A stretch of DNA of 42,599 nt from IMG/VR virus record IMGVR_UViG_3300025133_000237, positions 1 to 42,599 of that record; one strand, written 5' to 3'. Source of the DNA: a virus. Positions 17,223-26,699 of this stretch are shown piece after piece; position 1 is the first letter of the stretch, and each line of letters begins with the position of its first letter. The notes below the pieces were generated by a model. The model was given only the letters and a program-made list of their open reading frames with translations. It made no database searches and was not told the origin of the DNA. The translations under genes were made by a program, and so were the position numbers.

Positions 17223-19069
17223 AATGTAATCGGTACAAAACCAACCATAGGCACTGGGCCAAACGGAGTTGGAATACCACCAAGATATAAAAGTTTAAAT
17301 TCAAGTAGATGCAGGGCATAAGTTCCTGCAACTGCTGTTGCGGTAGACGTCGATGCTGGTTGTTGAGTTCCAGGTGTTGCAAATGATTTACCTGTATTCC
17401 ATGCCTTTCTTAAATTGTTTGCAAGTCTATTTGCACTTCCATAATAAATTGGAATGTAAATACCTGTTAGAGGTGGAGGAATTAAAGCAGGTGGAGCTGG
17501 AGTTACCGGTTGAAAAGGTTTTACAACACAAGCATACCAGTATGCTATTGTAACTCTCGCCATCATCATATAAGGATCTCCACTATAGGTTTTACCTCCA
17601 GGAGTTTCACCGCTTGGATCCCACGGATGTGACACCTCAGCCATTGGCTCATCACAAGATGCAGCCTTCTTTGCTGCACAAAGAGCTTTATGATATTCAA
17701 ATTTAAATAGAGTTCCTTCTGGTAATGGGTCAATTTCAAAGAAAGCCTTTTGGGCATCTGCTTTATATGCTGCAGCTTTTAGTTTATTAGCAGGTACTTT
17801 TCTCCAATGGTTTTTCCACTCACCGTTTTCATATTTTGATTTTACCCAACTAACTGTCTTTTCATACTTGACATTATTTGTACCTTTACTAAATTGAACT
17901 TTAACATTGTTAACAATATATGGTTGGCCTCCAGTTCTTTTATTTGGATAATATGTAAAACAAGCAATCACATTAGAAGTTAGAATCTTAGGTCTTTTAC
18001 TTGGATTTTCTGGTGGGTCATGTTCAAAGTCATAAGCCACTTGTATTTTATAGGGATTTATAGGACAATATGTAGGAGTAACGTCTTTACCATCTGGATC
18101 TAATAGCGTAGGAAATTCAATTTCATTTACTGCAGTCCTTTGGATTCTCTTTTTAATTGCAGAATTAGTACCAGTCCCACTGTCATTATCTCTTTTAGGA
18201 TGTGCTGCTAAGATTGCAACACGTACATATTTAGAAACATTATCTGCTAATTTTTCATAATCATATCCTGCTGAAGCGATTTGACTTCTAGCCTTACTGT
18301 TTATATTAGGATATGGTAAATCATTATTACCAAGTCCTACATTTGTTGAATAGTTAAATTTACCTAAATGGCATGCCCATACAAAATAATCCCATCTTGA
18401 ACTTGCACTTGACATAAATTTATAGCCCATTAAAATTCTAGTTGCAAAAATAACTTCTAATTCTTCTTGAGATTCTTCACCTGATAAACATGGAAATTGA
18501 TAGAACTTAAATTTATACAATTCATATTCTGCTGCATTTTCTGGAGATGTAAACTTATTAAAAGCTTTTTTGTTCTCTTCTTCTAAAGCAGCTAAATCTT
18601 CTGCAGTTGGCTCTTCATAAGTTTCACAAAAATCAGCATAGGCAGGATGAGACTCTTTGCCCATTTCAGTTAGATTACCATCTTCATCGTATTGGTCCAT
18701 TAGAGGTATATCACCCTCTCTTAAAAGTCTTTCGAATGCAATACCATACCCTTCTTTTAAAAGAGCCTCAGCAGCTGGATTATTAATATGAAGAGCTCCA
18801 ACATGAGTCATCGCCAAACTTTTTACAGCATCTAAATAATGTTGAGCAACCTGTTTACCAAAGTCATATCTACCTGAAAGTGGTTGTGGGTTATATGCAT
18901 TAATATAATCTGCTTGATTAGATTTTAATGCAGAGTTAAGAGGATTACCAACCTTGGATTCTTGTACTGGAAGCGCATAAGAAATGCCTGCCCCTCCTGG
19001 TTTAGTAAACTGTTGGCTTTGTAACGTTTTGCTTAAAGCTGGAATAAATGCTCCCCAATTCGCTGGCAT
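17219..19069 (-). CDS. Large structural protein of the tail hub region
   Basis: A 616-residue protein with no membrane segment. The N-terminal 200 residues look helical and charged (ALLKEGYGIAFERLLREGD; AALEEENKKAFNKFTS). The centre has Trp- and Tyr-rich segments (SRWDYFVWACHLGKF). The C-terminus is Pro-rich (PAPPALIPPPLTGIYIPIYY), followed by a small Gly/Ala/Thr domain ending GPVPMVGFVPITF. It is encoded 2 bases after the gp5-like spike gene, so it may be a spike tip, a spike-associated protein or a cargo of the hub. Its stop overlaps that of the plus-strand gene. No family is recognised. Confidence 0.55.
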   Translation of the reverse strand: MPANWGAFIPALSKTLQSQQFTKPGGAGISYALPVQESKVGNPLNSALKSNQADYINAYNPQPLSGRYDFGKQVAQHYLDAVKSLAMTHVGALHINNPAAEALLKEGYGIAFERLLREGDIPLMDQYDEDGNLTEMGKESHPAYADFCETYEEPTAEDLAALEEENKKAFNKFTSPENAAEYELYKFKFYQFPCLSGEESQEELEVIFATRILMGYKFMSSASSRWDYFVWACHLGKFNYSTNVGLGNNDLPYPNINSKARSQIASAGYDYEKLADNVSKYVRVAILAAHPKRDNDSGTGTNSAIKKRIQRTAVNEIEFPTLLDPDGKDVTPTYCPINPYKIQVAYDFEHDPPENPSKRPKILTSNVIACFTYYPNKRTGGQPYIVNNVKVQFSKGTNNVKYEKTVSWVKSKYENGEWKNHWRKVPANKLKAAAYKADAQKAFFEIDPLPEGTLFKFEYHKALCAAKKAASCDEPMAEVSHPWDPSGETPGGKTYSGDPYMMMARVTIAYWYACVVKPFQPVTPAPPALIPPPLTGIYIPIYYGSANRLANNLRKAWNTGKSFATPGTQQPASTSTATAVAGTYALHLLEFKLLYLGGIPTPFGPVPMVGFVPITF

Positions 19070-19071
19070 AG

Positions 19072-19788
19072 TTACTTGTTCTTTTGTTGATAGTTAATAT
19101 GAGTACTAGATAATTTTGCTACAGTTGTTGGAGTAGGAGGCATTGGTGGACCTGATGGTCCTACGCCTGTTGGATGAATATGTGCATTGTAATCATCTAA
19201 TAATGCTTGTAACCAATCCTGTAAAGATTGACCTCTTACTGCAGGTTCAGTTTCATCTGCTCCAGGTTCTCCTTCATTAGATACAAATATATCTCCACAA
19301 TCTAAAAAGATCTTAGCGTCTGTACTTATCTTAATAAAACCTTCTTCATCAATCTGTAACATTGGACGCTCTTTAGCACCTTCTCCTCTTGTAATCACTA
19401 AGCCATCTTCTGGTGAATGATATATTCTAACATTTCTTTCTGCATCGTAGACTAAACTAATTACATCTTGCGGTGCATCAGAAGCTTCTAATATATCTGT
19501 TTTTAGGTCATCATTCTGATCTACTTGAAACCAATATTCTGGGTGGTAGATATTACCGTTATCAAATCTAACTGCAACAATATCACCAACTCTTGGAACT
19601 GCATGAGATCCAACCTGATCTCTATTCATAGGAGTTGCCCATGGAATAGATTCATCTGGTAGTTTATCAAATTTACCGAATACTTTGACGCGACATCTAC
19701 CTTGAAGTAGTGGGTCTTCATTAATAATTACTTCACCTAACCAATGTGTCTCTCGTAAATTATCTCTATAAAGCTCATCGTTATTCAT
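19072..19788 (-). CDS. Baseplate hub spike, gp5-like OB-fold protein without lysozyme domain
   Basis: A 238-residue protein. Residues about 12-100 match the gp5/VgrG/gpV OB-fold: THWLGEVIINEDPLLQGRCR, then KVFGKFD, IPWATPMN, VPRVGDIVAVRFDNGNIYHP. Residues 105-195 are beta-rich with Asp/Gly turns (VRIYHSPEDGLVITRGEGA; FIKISTDAKIFLDCGDIFVS), which fits a short spike stem. A helix and a His/Pro/Gly tail follow (DYNAHIHPTGVGPSGPPMPP). T4 gp5 is about 575 residues with an internal lysozyme; no lysozyme domain is present here. The start overlaps the preceding gene by 8 bases. Confidence 0.82.
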   Translation of the reverse strand: MNNDELYRDNLRETHWLGEVIINEDPLLQGRCRVKVFGKFDKLPDESIPWATPMNRDQVGSHAVPRVGDIVAVRFDNGNIYHPEYWFQVDQNDDLKTDILEASDAPQDVISLVYDAERNVRIYHSPEDGLVITRGEGAKERPMLQIDEEGFIKISTDAKIFLDCGDIFVSNEGEPGADETEPAVRGQSLQDWLQALLDDYNAHIHPTGVGPSGPPMPPTPTTVAKLSSTHINYQQKNK

Positions 19789-21199
19789 GTACGTTTTCGT
19801 TTATTGGTCCATCAGTATCTGGAGTTGTATTACCATGTACATTATCTGGACTTAAGTTATCATTGTCTCCGGCGGTTGCGTCGTACACATTATCTTTTAG
19901 GTTACCGTCTGGTGTGCTATCAATACCTTCATTAAACATATTGCCTAAACCACCAACTCCTCCATTTTCTAAAGGATTTTTAGACCCTAGCATATCACCA
20001 ACTACATTTCCAATTGCATTTAAGCTACCTGTTTTTACAGCAGTAGCAATATTGTTAATTCTACTACCTAGACCATGTACATTATCTAAAAGTAAACCTC
20101 CTAGCAAATCACTCTCAGCCTTATCTAATAAATTCTTAACTATACCTGGTTGATCTGGATTTTTAAATGAATTTACAATACTATCTTTTTGAGCTGCCGC
20201 TGCATCTTTAAATCCGTCAATAGCAGATTCAACCTTACCAATAGTTCTACCTCTAAGGGCTTTTAAATATTTTTGTGATGTTTTTATACCTGCACCATCT
20301 TCTAATCTTGCAACATCTGAAGCCTTTTCTACTCTAGATTTATCAGCAGCAGATCCCTGTGCAGATTCATTAAATAGGTTAGCACCTAACTTTTGATCTA
20401 TCTGTCTACAAGTACCCCACTTAATTTTAATATTAGGTTTCTTTAATTCTGGATTTTTACTCAAATCAGCAAAGTAATCAGCAATCGAGTTAATATCAAA
20501 TTCACAATGTGTAAATCTTAATCTAATAAAAGGAGTAACATCTGCTGATGTAAAGTCCTTATTAGTTAATTGTGTATCATATACAGTTATAGAGTTAGCA
20601 GTTTGATTTGATGAATTTCCTCCAAATACAGAATCTTCATCATCAGTTAACCCCATGTTTCTAGCATTAGTGTCTTTTTGAAATACTCTAACTTCAGATA
20701 CAATTACATCAAAAGAAAACTCTCTTAAGTTTTTAGGAACAACTTCTACATATCTTTCAAAATCATAACAAGATCTTTTATATAGATCCATTAGACCGAT
20801 TGCTGTTAGTTCAACGTTTTCTTCTAAGCATTCTAATTCTATTGTAGGTTTTTCAGCACCTCTCCAAGGTTCAGACATGTCACCATAATTAAGTGCAGTC
20901 TCTAGACCTTTCATACCTTGCCAAAACCAAGGCATTTCTGAATTAACTCTTCTTAATACTCTAACAAAGTTTTTTACATTATTAGCGTATGCCTCACCAA
21001 CATCATCTCGTATTACATTTCTTAAGTATTTTTCAGCCGTACCATCAAGTAGGGGCGAGTGGCCCACACTACTATGGTCATTATAGTGAAATAATATCAT
21101 AAAACTTAGATAGGTAGGATCTTCATCAATCCTGCGCATTTCCATGCCCTTTCTAAACTCGTTTCTACTCTTAAAATCTAAATCAATCTTTTCTGACAT
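19781..21199 (-). CDS. Tail hub or tube-associated structural protein
   Basis: A 472-residue protein. The N-terminal 260 residues are well ordered: FMILFHYNDHSSVGHSPLLD, then FVRVLRRVNSEMPWFWQGMK, then ELTAIGLMDLYKRSCYDFER and SFDVIVSEVRVFQ. This resembles tube-initiator or hub proteins that share the tail-tube fold. The C-terminal 200 residues are Ala/Lys/Asp/Gly-rich and low in complexity, and probably flexible. It lies between the gp27-like and gp5-like genes, which supports a place in the central tail. I cannot separate gp48- and gp54-type roles from sequence alone. Confidence 0.55.
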   Translation of the reverse strand: MSEKIDLDFKSRNEFRKGMEMRRIDEDPTYLSFMILFHYNDHSSVGHSPLLDGTAEKYLRNVIRDDVGEAYANNVKNFVRVLRRVNSEMPWFWQGMKGLETALNYGDMSEPWRGAEKPTIELECLEENVELTAIGLMDLYKRSCYDFERYVEVVPKNLREFSFDVIVSEVRVFQKDTNARNMGLTDDEDSVFGGNSSNQTANSITVYDTQLTNKDFTSADVTPFIRLRFTHCEFDINSIADYFADLSKNPELKKPNIKIKWGTCRQIDQKLGANLFNESAQGSAADKSRVEKASDVARLEDGAGIKTSQKYLKALRGRTIGKVESAIDGFKDAAAAQKDSIVNSFKNPDQPGIVKNLLDKAESDLLGGLLLDNVHGLGSRINNIATAVKTGSLNAIGNVVGDMLGSKNPLENGGVGGLGNMFNEGIDSTPDGNLKDNVYDATAGDNDNLSPDNVHGNTTPDTDGPINENVHE

Positions 21200-21221
21200 A
21201 CTGTATTTATCCTGATTTTAT

Positions 21222-22706
21222 TTAACTTAAATTACGAGAACGACTTGGCCACTCTCTTCTCATTAAAGTAACGTCTGTTACAATACCCTCATCTTTATTG
21301 AATCGGTAATTAATATTTTCTACAATGTAAAAACCTGATAAGAATTTATCCATCATTTGCGATAGACCTTCTTTCCCTGCTTCTGGAGCCGCAGCACCAA
21401 ACGGTCTTTCTTTTAAACCAGCCTCTTCTCTAAAATGATCTGCCATTTGTTCCGCTTCAATAGAGTCTCCAGCATAATGATACATTAATACTGGTATTTT
21501 ACAGAATTTATAGATTGCAGAATTAAATCCACTTAAAGTAACTTTAAGTTTCATCTTCTCAACTTCCATTTGGTTTTGTTGTCTATGTAGTTTTGTATAT
21601 GTTGCATTAGCATGAGTATTACCTAGGCCATCATCTCCTGCGTTTTGTCTACCCATATATTTGTACTTAACTTGATCTTTATACCTCTCATCTTTTTTAT
21701 TACCTCTCATAGGTTCATCAAGCTGAGACATTTCTTCACTTGCTAAAGGCTCAATAGTAAATTCTTGAAATCTTTCTCCAGGTTCAGAATTATTATCATA
21801 TAATTGTATATTCCTAGATTGACCATTAGTCAAACTAATCTTAGATGAATTATTAACCACTTGTTGTTTTTCAATATAGCAACTTAAACCTCTTACGTCT
21901 AAATGATTAGTCAATAATAAAGGTACTTCAATGTTATCTGAATCTGTTGTATCTTCAACTTGCCTCTTTACAGCTTCTGATTTTGAAAAAGAAGTTAATG
22001 CTTTAGTTACCTCATCTAGGTTAGGATTTTTAGAATTAAAGATCTTATTAATATCCACATAATTCAAATAATAATATTGGTCAACACAATACTTTACAAA
22101 TGCTTCGTCTGAAATATAAGAATCTTCAATAATTGATGTAATAAAGTCTTGATATGTTTCATAAGCCTGTATTCTAGACTGTTTATCATCAGTACTATCT
22201 ACATTTGTAGCAAGTCCTATTTCTAAATCCCTTACAACAAGCTCTAATTGTTTTAACGAAGTTTCAGTATCTAATACTTGACAATCTTCTTTATACATTC
22301 TAGGGATCTTGCAAATACCTTCAAGTATTACACCTCCAGTTTCATCAGCATTCACTTCAATAATATCAAAGTCCATGTGAACTGATTTAAAAGTCTCTTG
22401 ATGTTTTGAATTTAAAAGTACTGTAAAGAAGTCACCATCCCTAGGCATTGAATCTACTCCAAATGCACTATCTGTAAAATCAATAGTACATAATGGCATT
22501 ATGCCACTTAAATCTAATTCAAAAGAATCTAATTTAGTAATATTAATTTGTACGCCGTTACATAAAATAAAAGGTTCAAATCCACCAATCTCTTTGGTTT
22601 GCTTATCTACGTTTTCACCCTGATCTTCAGATAGGGCTTCCATTTTAATTTCGGTCGGCAGGATTGCCGGTTCTACTACCGCTAATATGTGATTATCTAA
22701 CTCCAT
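21222..22706 (-). CDS. Baseplate hub protein, gp27-like
   Basis: A 494-residue protein of the gp27/gpD hub type, which forms the trimeric ring that the spike plugs into. It shows a first beta domain (FILCNGVQINITKLDSFELD; MPLCTIDFTDSAFG), a long helical section around 180-230 (YQDFITSIIEDSYISDEAFV, KYCVDQYYYLNYVDINKIF) as in gp27, and a final beta section (GFYIVENINYRFNKDEGIVT, DVTLMRREW) typical of hub proteins. T4 gp27 is about 390 residues; the extra length lies in a charged insert at about 240-350. It sits between gp53-like and gp5-like genes. Confidence 0.75.
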   Translation of the reverse strand: MELDNHILAVVEPAILPTEIKMEALSEDQGENVDKQTKEIGGFEPFILCNGVQINITKLDSFELDLSGIMPLCTIDFTDSAFGVDSMPRDGDFFTVLLNSKHQETFKSVHMDFDIIEVNADETGGVILEGICKIPRMYKEDCQVLDTETSLKQLELVVRDLEIGLATNVDSTDDKQSRIQAYETYQDFITSIIEDSYISDEAFVKYCVDQYYYLNYVDINKIFNSKNPNLDEVTKALTSFSKSEAVKRQVEDTTDSDNIEVPLLLTNHLDVRGLSCYIEKQQVVNNSSKISLTNGQSRNIQLYDNNSEPGERFQEFTIEPLASEEMSQLDEPMRGNKKDERYKDQVKYKYMGRQNAGDDGLGNTHANATYTKLHRQQNQMEVEKMKLKVTLSGFNSAIYKFCKIPVLMYHYAGDSIEAEQMADHFREEAGLKERPFGAAAPEAGKEGLSQMMDKFLSGFYIVENINYRFNKDEGIVTDVTLMRREWPSRSRNLS

Positions 22707-22715
22707 ACTTTAGTA

Positions 22716-23519
22716 TTAATTACAAGGTGCGCCATCGTTAGCTATATCACTTGCATCGTTTGTATTTTCAGGAGAATCTCCATCTTGAATACCACTACCC
22801 GTGTTAGTTGCAGTAGTACCTTTACCTGCAGTACCTGCGCCTGCGCCAGATGATGTTTTACCAAGACCAACTCCTTTATCTAATAATTTATCAAGTTGAG
22901 TTTCTGTTAAGCCTCTTCCACCACCAGAGCCAGATGAAAATCTATTAGCTTCTATTGGAGTAAAATCTGTAGCATCAGTATCGATAATATCATCTAGAAT
23001 TTTATTAACTACAGGATCGTTAACTTCTGCATTTTGTGCTTGTGCGCCAAAGATAACTTGACCTTTATCAAATTTATAGTTCTTCTTACCGAATGGAATT
23101 ACGTTAGGAGGAAGTAAAGCCTCTTTATTATATTTCTTCTTTAATGCATCTAATCTTCTATCATCCTTTTTAGGTAATCTCTTATCTTGTAAGAATTGAT
23201 TCTTAATAGGATTATCTTCAGTTATGCCAGGTCTTTCTAATGTATGGAATGGAACTCCTGAACTAGGAATTTCAAGTACATCACCTGGTTGCATACTAAA
23301 TGGATCAGAAATACCATTCCATTTAAGAATGATATCAGTTTTGCTTTGATCTCCATAATACTCTAGTGCAATAAGATCAGGTCTAGCAATTTCATCTTCT
23401 TTAACAACGTGCTCATATACACTATTATCTCCATACCTGTTCGTGAAGAGCATGGTAGGCTGAGCTAAATGGTATTTAATAGCGTCTTTAGTTTTATTAA
23501 AAAGTGTCTTTAAATTCAT
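22716..23519 (-). CDS. Baseplate wedge protein gp53-like with LysM-like domain
   Basis: A 267-residue protein. Residues about 20-90 hold the gp53/LysM-like module: QPTMLFTNRYGDNSVYEHV, then RPDLIALEYYGDQSKTDIIL, KWNGISDPFSMQPGDVLEIP. In T4, gp53 clamps neighbouring wedges around the hub, and related LysM proteins occupy the same place in other contractile tails. The C-terminal half is flexible and Gly/Thr/Asp-rich (GSGGGRGLTETQLDKLLDKG; GAGAGTAGKGTTATNTGSG) with no visible fold. It is longer than T4 gp53 (196 residues). It lies 9 bases upstream of the gp27-like gene. Confidence 0.75.
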   Translation of the reverse strand: MNLKTLFNKTKDAIKYHLAQPTMLFTNRYGDNSVYEHVVKEDEIARPDLIALEYYGDQSKTDIILKWNGISDPFSMQPGDVLEIPSSGVPFHTLERPGITEDNPIKNQFLQDKRLPKKDDRRLDALKKKYNKEALLPPNVIPFGKKNYKFDKGQVIFGAQAQNAEVNDPVVNKILDDIIDTDATDFTPIEANRFSSGSGGGRGLTETQLDKLLDKGVGLGKTSSGAGAGTAGKGTTATNTGSGIQDGDSPENTNDASDIANDGAPCN

Positions 23520-23520
23520 A

Positions 23521-25326
23521 TTATCCTGCTGCGTAGTCAGAATTACGTAATGCTCTATCAGCCGTCATTCTACTTCTATCTTTATTTCCGTATTGCGATA
23601 CATCTAATACATCGTCAAGTGATTTACCTTCAACCTCAGGTTGTAGATACATTCTACCTCTACCGGCATTAAACATCGATTCAATTTCTGATTTATCTCT
23701 AGGTCTACCAGGTTTAAGAGTTACGCTCATCTTTAACTTAGATGGGAAACCTTCAAAACCAATAGGTCCTTCAAATTCAAATTTAGTATTTTCTAAACAT
23801 AGGTTACCACATACTAACATTGGGTTCATAGGATTACCTACTGTTAAATGCCATTGTCCTGTTGGATCACCAGTTAAGAATGCTTTAATGATATCTCCAC
23901 CAGAAGGCGAACCCATCATTTTCATTAAGTTACCACCAATCAAGTTATCCATAATCTTAGAATCTCCAAGAGCATTAAGTCCCTTACCATTCATTAATCC
24001 CTTTGCAGCTTTACCTATATCACTAAAACCTGCACCTAATGAAGATTTTAATTGAGTAGCAACTGAACTTAAGTAACCAGAGTAGTCTCCAGATTTAAGT
24101 TTATCAAAGTCACCAAATGGTTTACCTGTAGAACCACTACCAGTATGTCTAGTAGCACCACCCCAGAAAGGAGCATTGTTATATGAGATAGCTAAAAGGT
24201 TTGAGAGTGCGTCCATAAATGCCACCTTAGGCGACGTACTTTCGAATCCTCTTAAGTCATAATAGAAGTTAAGAGTAAATTCATTATCAAACTTTAATCC
24301 TTTTTCATCTCTAGCAATTACAGATTTAATTGCATTATATGGTCCGTATACAAAGTTAGGATACGTATCAGTTAATGGATCAAAGCCATGTCCTTTAGTA
24401 TTAATCAGATCTGATTGAGCAGCAGTTTTCCCATTTATTCCAGCTTCAACTGCTTTAGCTACAGGACTACCATCAATTAAAGAACCAAGACTACCTCTTC
24501 TTTTTTCATTACCTGCTGTTGCTGCATCTTGAACTTTAGACTCAATTTCTTGCCAACCAAAACCAACACCAAATGAAAGTATCTCTTTTAAGTCATTACC
24601 TAATTTAGGTGATAACCATGTAATACATCTAGCTAAATCCGGTTCTGATTTATCAAATTCTTTTCCACCTTCATCAATACCTTTAGTATTCATTATATCA
24701 TCACCAATTGGAAATGCGAACCTTCTTAGAGTAACTAAATATTCATTTGAAATTTGACCGTAATGTTCTGTTTGTATAAAATCTCTATATGAATATGCAA
24801 AACCTAAACCACCGTTAGTATTAGAAAATTCTACAATACGCTTAGCAGTAGGGTTTAATATATTATCTTTTTGTGAATCTATTACTGTTTTATTATATTG
24901 GTTAACATCAGGATCACTGTATGTTGTACCACCAGAATAGTTTCTATAGTTTAATAATGTCCATGCATTAGCTTTTGATCTAACAGTACTAACTCCTTCT
25001 ATAGTCTTATCAGGATCTGTAATTTTAAAAGCTCTTGATGCTAACCTATCATTACCAAAATTACTTTGAACTTCACGAGATTCATCTGGTAATAGCTCTA
25101 TAGTACTATTCCCCTGAGATGTTGGCTCAACAGCTTCTTGTTGATCTGCTCCTAATGCTGCATTATCAGAATTTGTAACGGCAGTCGCATTATTAGACGC
25201 AGGTGTAGCAATACTACCATCCGCGTTAAGGGGCACATCGCTGACCTTTGCATCCCCAGTTATATTATCCTTGTAAGCGAACTTAGTAGGGGGTCCGGGC
25301 AGTATGCTTTCTAATGATAAGTCCAT
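23521..25326 (-). CDS. Large central-tail structural protein (tube-fold C-terminus suspected)
   Basis: A 601-residue protein. The first 110 residues are polar and Ala/Asn/Asp-rich, likely disordered. From about 170 an ordered part begins (FAYSYRDFIQTEHYGQISNE, then YLVTLRRFAFPIGDDIM). The C-terminal 120 residues (GQWHLTVGNPMNPMLVCGNL; FEFEGPIGFEGFPSKLKMSV; TLKPGRPRDKSEIESMFN) look like a beta-barrel of tail-tube or tube-cap type. It is the first gene of the hub block, with a promoter-like box upstream, and lies 1 base from the gp53-like gene. A gp48/gp54-type cap function is possible but unproven. Confidence 0.55.
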   Translation of the reverse strand: MDLSLESILPGPPTKFAYKDNITGDAKVSDVPLNADGSIATPASNNATAVTNSDNAALGADQQEAVEPTSQGNSTIELLPDESREVQSNFGNDRLASRAFKITDPDKTIEGVSTVRSKANAWTLLNYRNYSGGTTYSDPDVNQYNKTVIDSQKDNILNPTAKRIVEFSNTNGGLGFAYSYRDFIQTEHYGQISNEYLVTLRRFAFPIGDDIMNTKGIDEGGKEFDKSEPDLARCITWLSPKLGNDLKEILSFGVGFGWQEIESKVQDAATAGNEKRRGSLGSLIDGSPVAKAVEAGINGKTAAQSDLINTKGHGFDPLTDTYPNFVYGPYNAIKSVIARDEKGLKFDNEFTLNFYYDLRGFESTSPKVAFMDALSNLLAISYNNAPFWGGATRHTGSGSTGKPFGDFDKLKSGDYSGYLSSVATQLKSSLGAGFSDIGKAAKGLMNGKGLNALGDSKIMDNLIGGNLMKMMGSPSGGDIIKAFLTGDPTGQWHLTVGNPMNPMLVCGNLCLENTKFEFEGPIGFEGFPSKLKMSVTLKPGRPRDKSEIESMFNAGRGRMYLQPEVEGKSLDDVLDVSQYGNKDRSRMTADRALRNSDYAAG

Positions 25327-25344
25327 ATAAATCTACTTGTTTTT

Positions 25345-25354
25345 TATATATATC
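25345..25354 (-). promoter_or_regulatory. Late-promoter-like box GATATATATA
   Basis: The minus strand reads GATATATATA followed by an A-run, 18 bases before the ATG of the 601-residue structural gene. A second TATATC tract lies just upstream. It is placed to drive the hub operon as a unit. Confidence 0.35.
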
Positions 25355-25378
25355 CCACGATATATCAGGATAATATAA

Positions 25379-25975
25379 TTAGATCCACTCTCCGCGATCT
25401 AATTCAGTATGGTCAGGTCTATATAAGATAGTATCTACCCAATCTTTATCTTTAGGATATCTATCTCCTAAAAACTTTTCGAGTGCTTTAACATATTCAC
25501 CCTTACTATGGAAATTGTATTGGCCTGTATATGTAGTACGGCTTGTGAGCTCATATAGCTCTTTTAGATTAACTTCCGTTTGAAAGTCTTGTATCTTATT
25601 AAATAGAATGTCTTGTTCAGCCTTGGTCTTTACACAAAATACTGAATCAACTGTAATAAGATATTGTTTCCATTTTTCACCATTAAACACTCTGTCTTCT
25701 AAAGTTTTAACAGTTTTATATTCTTGTCTTTTTAGATTAATGCGAGTTTCTTTACCCTCAAAGTCTCTGATAAACCTACCACCAAATAGATAGGATTTTA
25801 AAAAGACTATGTTATCATAGAATTTTTTTATACGGAGCTGATATCTAGGATTTACATCGTCAAATTTAACGTCGTAAATTAGAGCTCTTATTGGAATAAG
25901 TACGTTCGGGTTTTGTGTTGTTGATATTAGAGCTTGTACATATTCACCTTTAGTAAATATCTTATGTTTAATCAT
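25379..25975 (-). CDS. Unknown protein, possible baseplate assembly factor
   Basis: A 198-residue Lys- and Tyr-rich soluble protein, mixed alpha/beta (FYDNIVFLKSYLFGGRFIRD; WKQYLITVDSVFCVKTKAEQ). A motif FTKGEYVQAL near the N-terminus recurs as FHSKGEYVKAL near residue 156, suggesting a small internal duplication. It is the last of five small genes just upstream of the hub block, the place where T4-like phages encode hub assembly factors such as gp26 and gp51. The start lies within the end of the preceding gene (8-base overlap). Function is not recognised. Confidence 0.6.
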   Translation of the reverse strand: MIKHKIFTKGEYVQALISTTQNPNVLIPIRALIYDVKFDDVNPRYQLRIKKFYDNIVFLKSYLFGGRFIRDFEGKETRINLKRQEYKTVKTLEDRVFNGEKWKQYLITVDSVFCVKTKAEQDILFNKIQDFQTEVNLKELYELTSRTTYTGQYNFHSKGEYVKALEKFLGDRYPKDKDWVDTILYRPDHTELDRGEWI

Positions 25976-26369
25976 GGTCTATAAATCTAACATTATCAAA
26001 CTTACTGAGTACTCCCCTTTTAGGGTAATCGCATCTATTGATAATAATTAGATCTAGGTCATACGGGTCCATCGTTAGGTCTCCTATAAAACTTTTAAAG
26101 TTTAGAATAGCATCGCTATCTAAGTTTTTAAACATGTATAATAGTTTCGCTTCATTATTGTCCTCTTTATCATTAATAAGTTTTTGTATTAACTTTCTAA
26201 TATAAAGAGATACAATAATATCAGATGGCTCCTTACTATAAGGATCACTCTTGACTAATCTATTCACAATATCAAAATATGATATTGTTAAATCATAATC
26301 TCCAGACTTCGCTAATTTTTCAAACTCAGTTCTAGTTTTACACCAAACACCTTCTATTTGTAGTGTCAT
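25968..26369 (-). CDS. Unknown small protein, possible hub assembly factor
   Basis: A 133-residue protein, mainly helical (KEPSDIIVSLYIRKLIQKLI; NNEAKLLYMFKNLDSDAILN). It starts MTLQIEGVWCKTRTEFEKLA. Its ATG overlaps the upstream stop by 4 bases and its end overlaps the next gene by 8 bases, so the group is coupled. Size and place recall the helical chaperone-like factors of T4 hub assembly, but no sequence match can be claimed. Confidence 0.6.
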   Translation of the reverse strand: MTLQIEGVWCKTRTEFEKLAKSGDYDLTISYFDIVNRLVKSDPYSKEPSDIIVSLYIRKLIQKLINDKEDNNEAKLLYMFKNLDSDAILNFKSFIGDLTMDPYDLDLIIINRCDYPKRGVLSKFDNVRFIDHD

Positions 26370-26689
26370 TTTGTATTCATAGACTGTAACCTTTTTAATT
26401 CTTTAGTAAGAGCTACAATCTTATTTTTCAATTCAACTTCCGTAGGGCTGTATTGTTTACCCCATTCAGATTTAATTACAACCTTGTCAACATCAAGTTC
26501 ACTTCCGGTAGTCATTCCTAAATCCAATACTAGATCTTTTAAGAATCTAATTTGATTGTCTCTACCTGAGACACTATCAAAATCATAAACGAAACGAGAA
26601 GTGTATTCTTCACCTCCGCCATTTACATTATCATCAATCAAAAATTTAACTAACCCGTTATCAGCAGGCTCAATTTGAACTGTAATCAT
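26366..26689 (-). CDS. Unknown small protein with C-terminal coiled coil
   Basis: A 107-residue protein. The first 75 residues are beta-rich and acidic (VQIEPADNGLVKFLIDDN; YTSRFVYDFDSVSGRDNQIR), and the end forms a heptad-like helix (EVELKNKIVALTKELKRL). It stops in a 4-base ATGA overlap with the next gene. No family is recognised. The layout would suit an adaptor or assembly protein of the tail cluster. Confidence 0.6.
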   Translation of the reverse strand: MITVQIEPADNGLVKFLIDDNVNGGGEEYTSRFVYDFDSVSGRDNQIRFLKDLVLDLGMTTGSELDVDKVVIKSEWGKQYSPTEVELKNKIVALTKELKRLQSMNTK

Positions 26690-26699
26690 CTCTGTTTTC

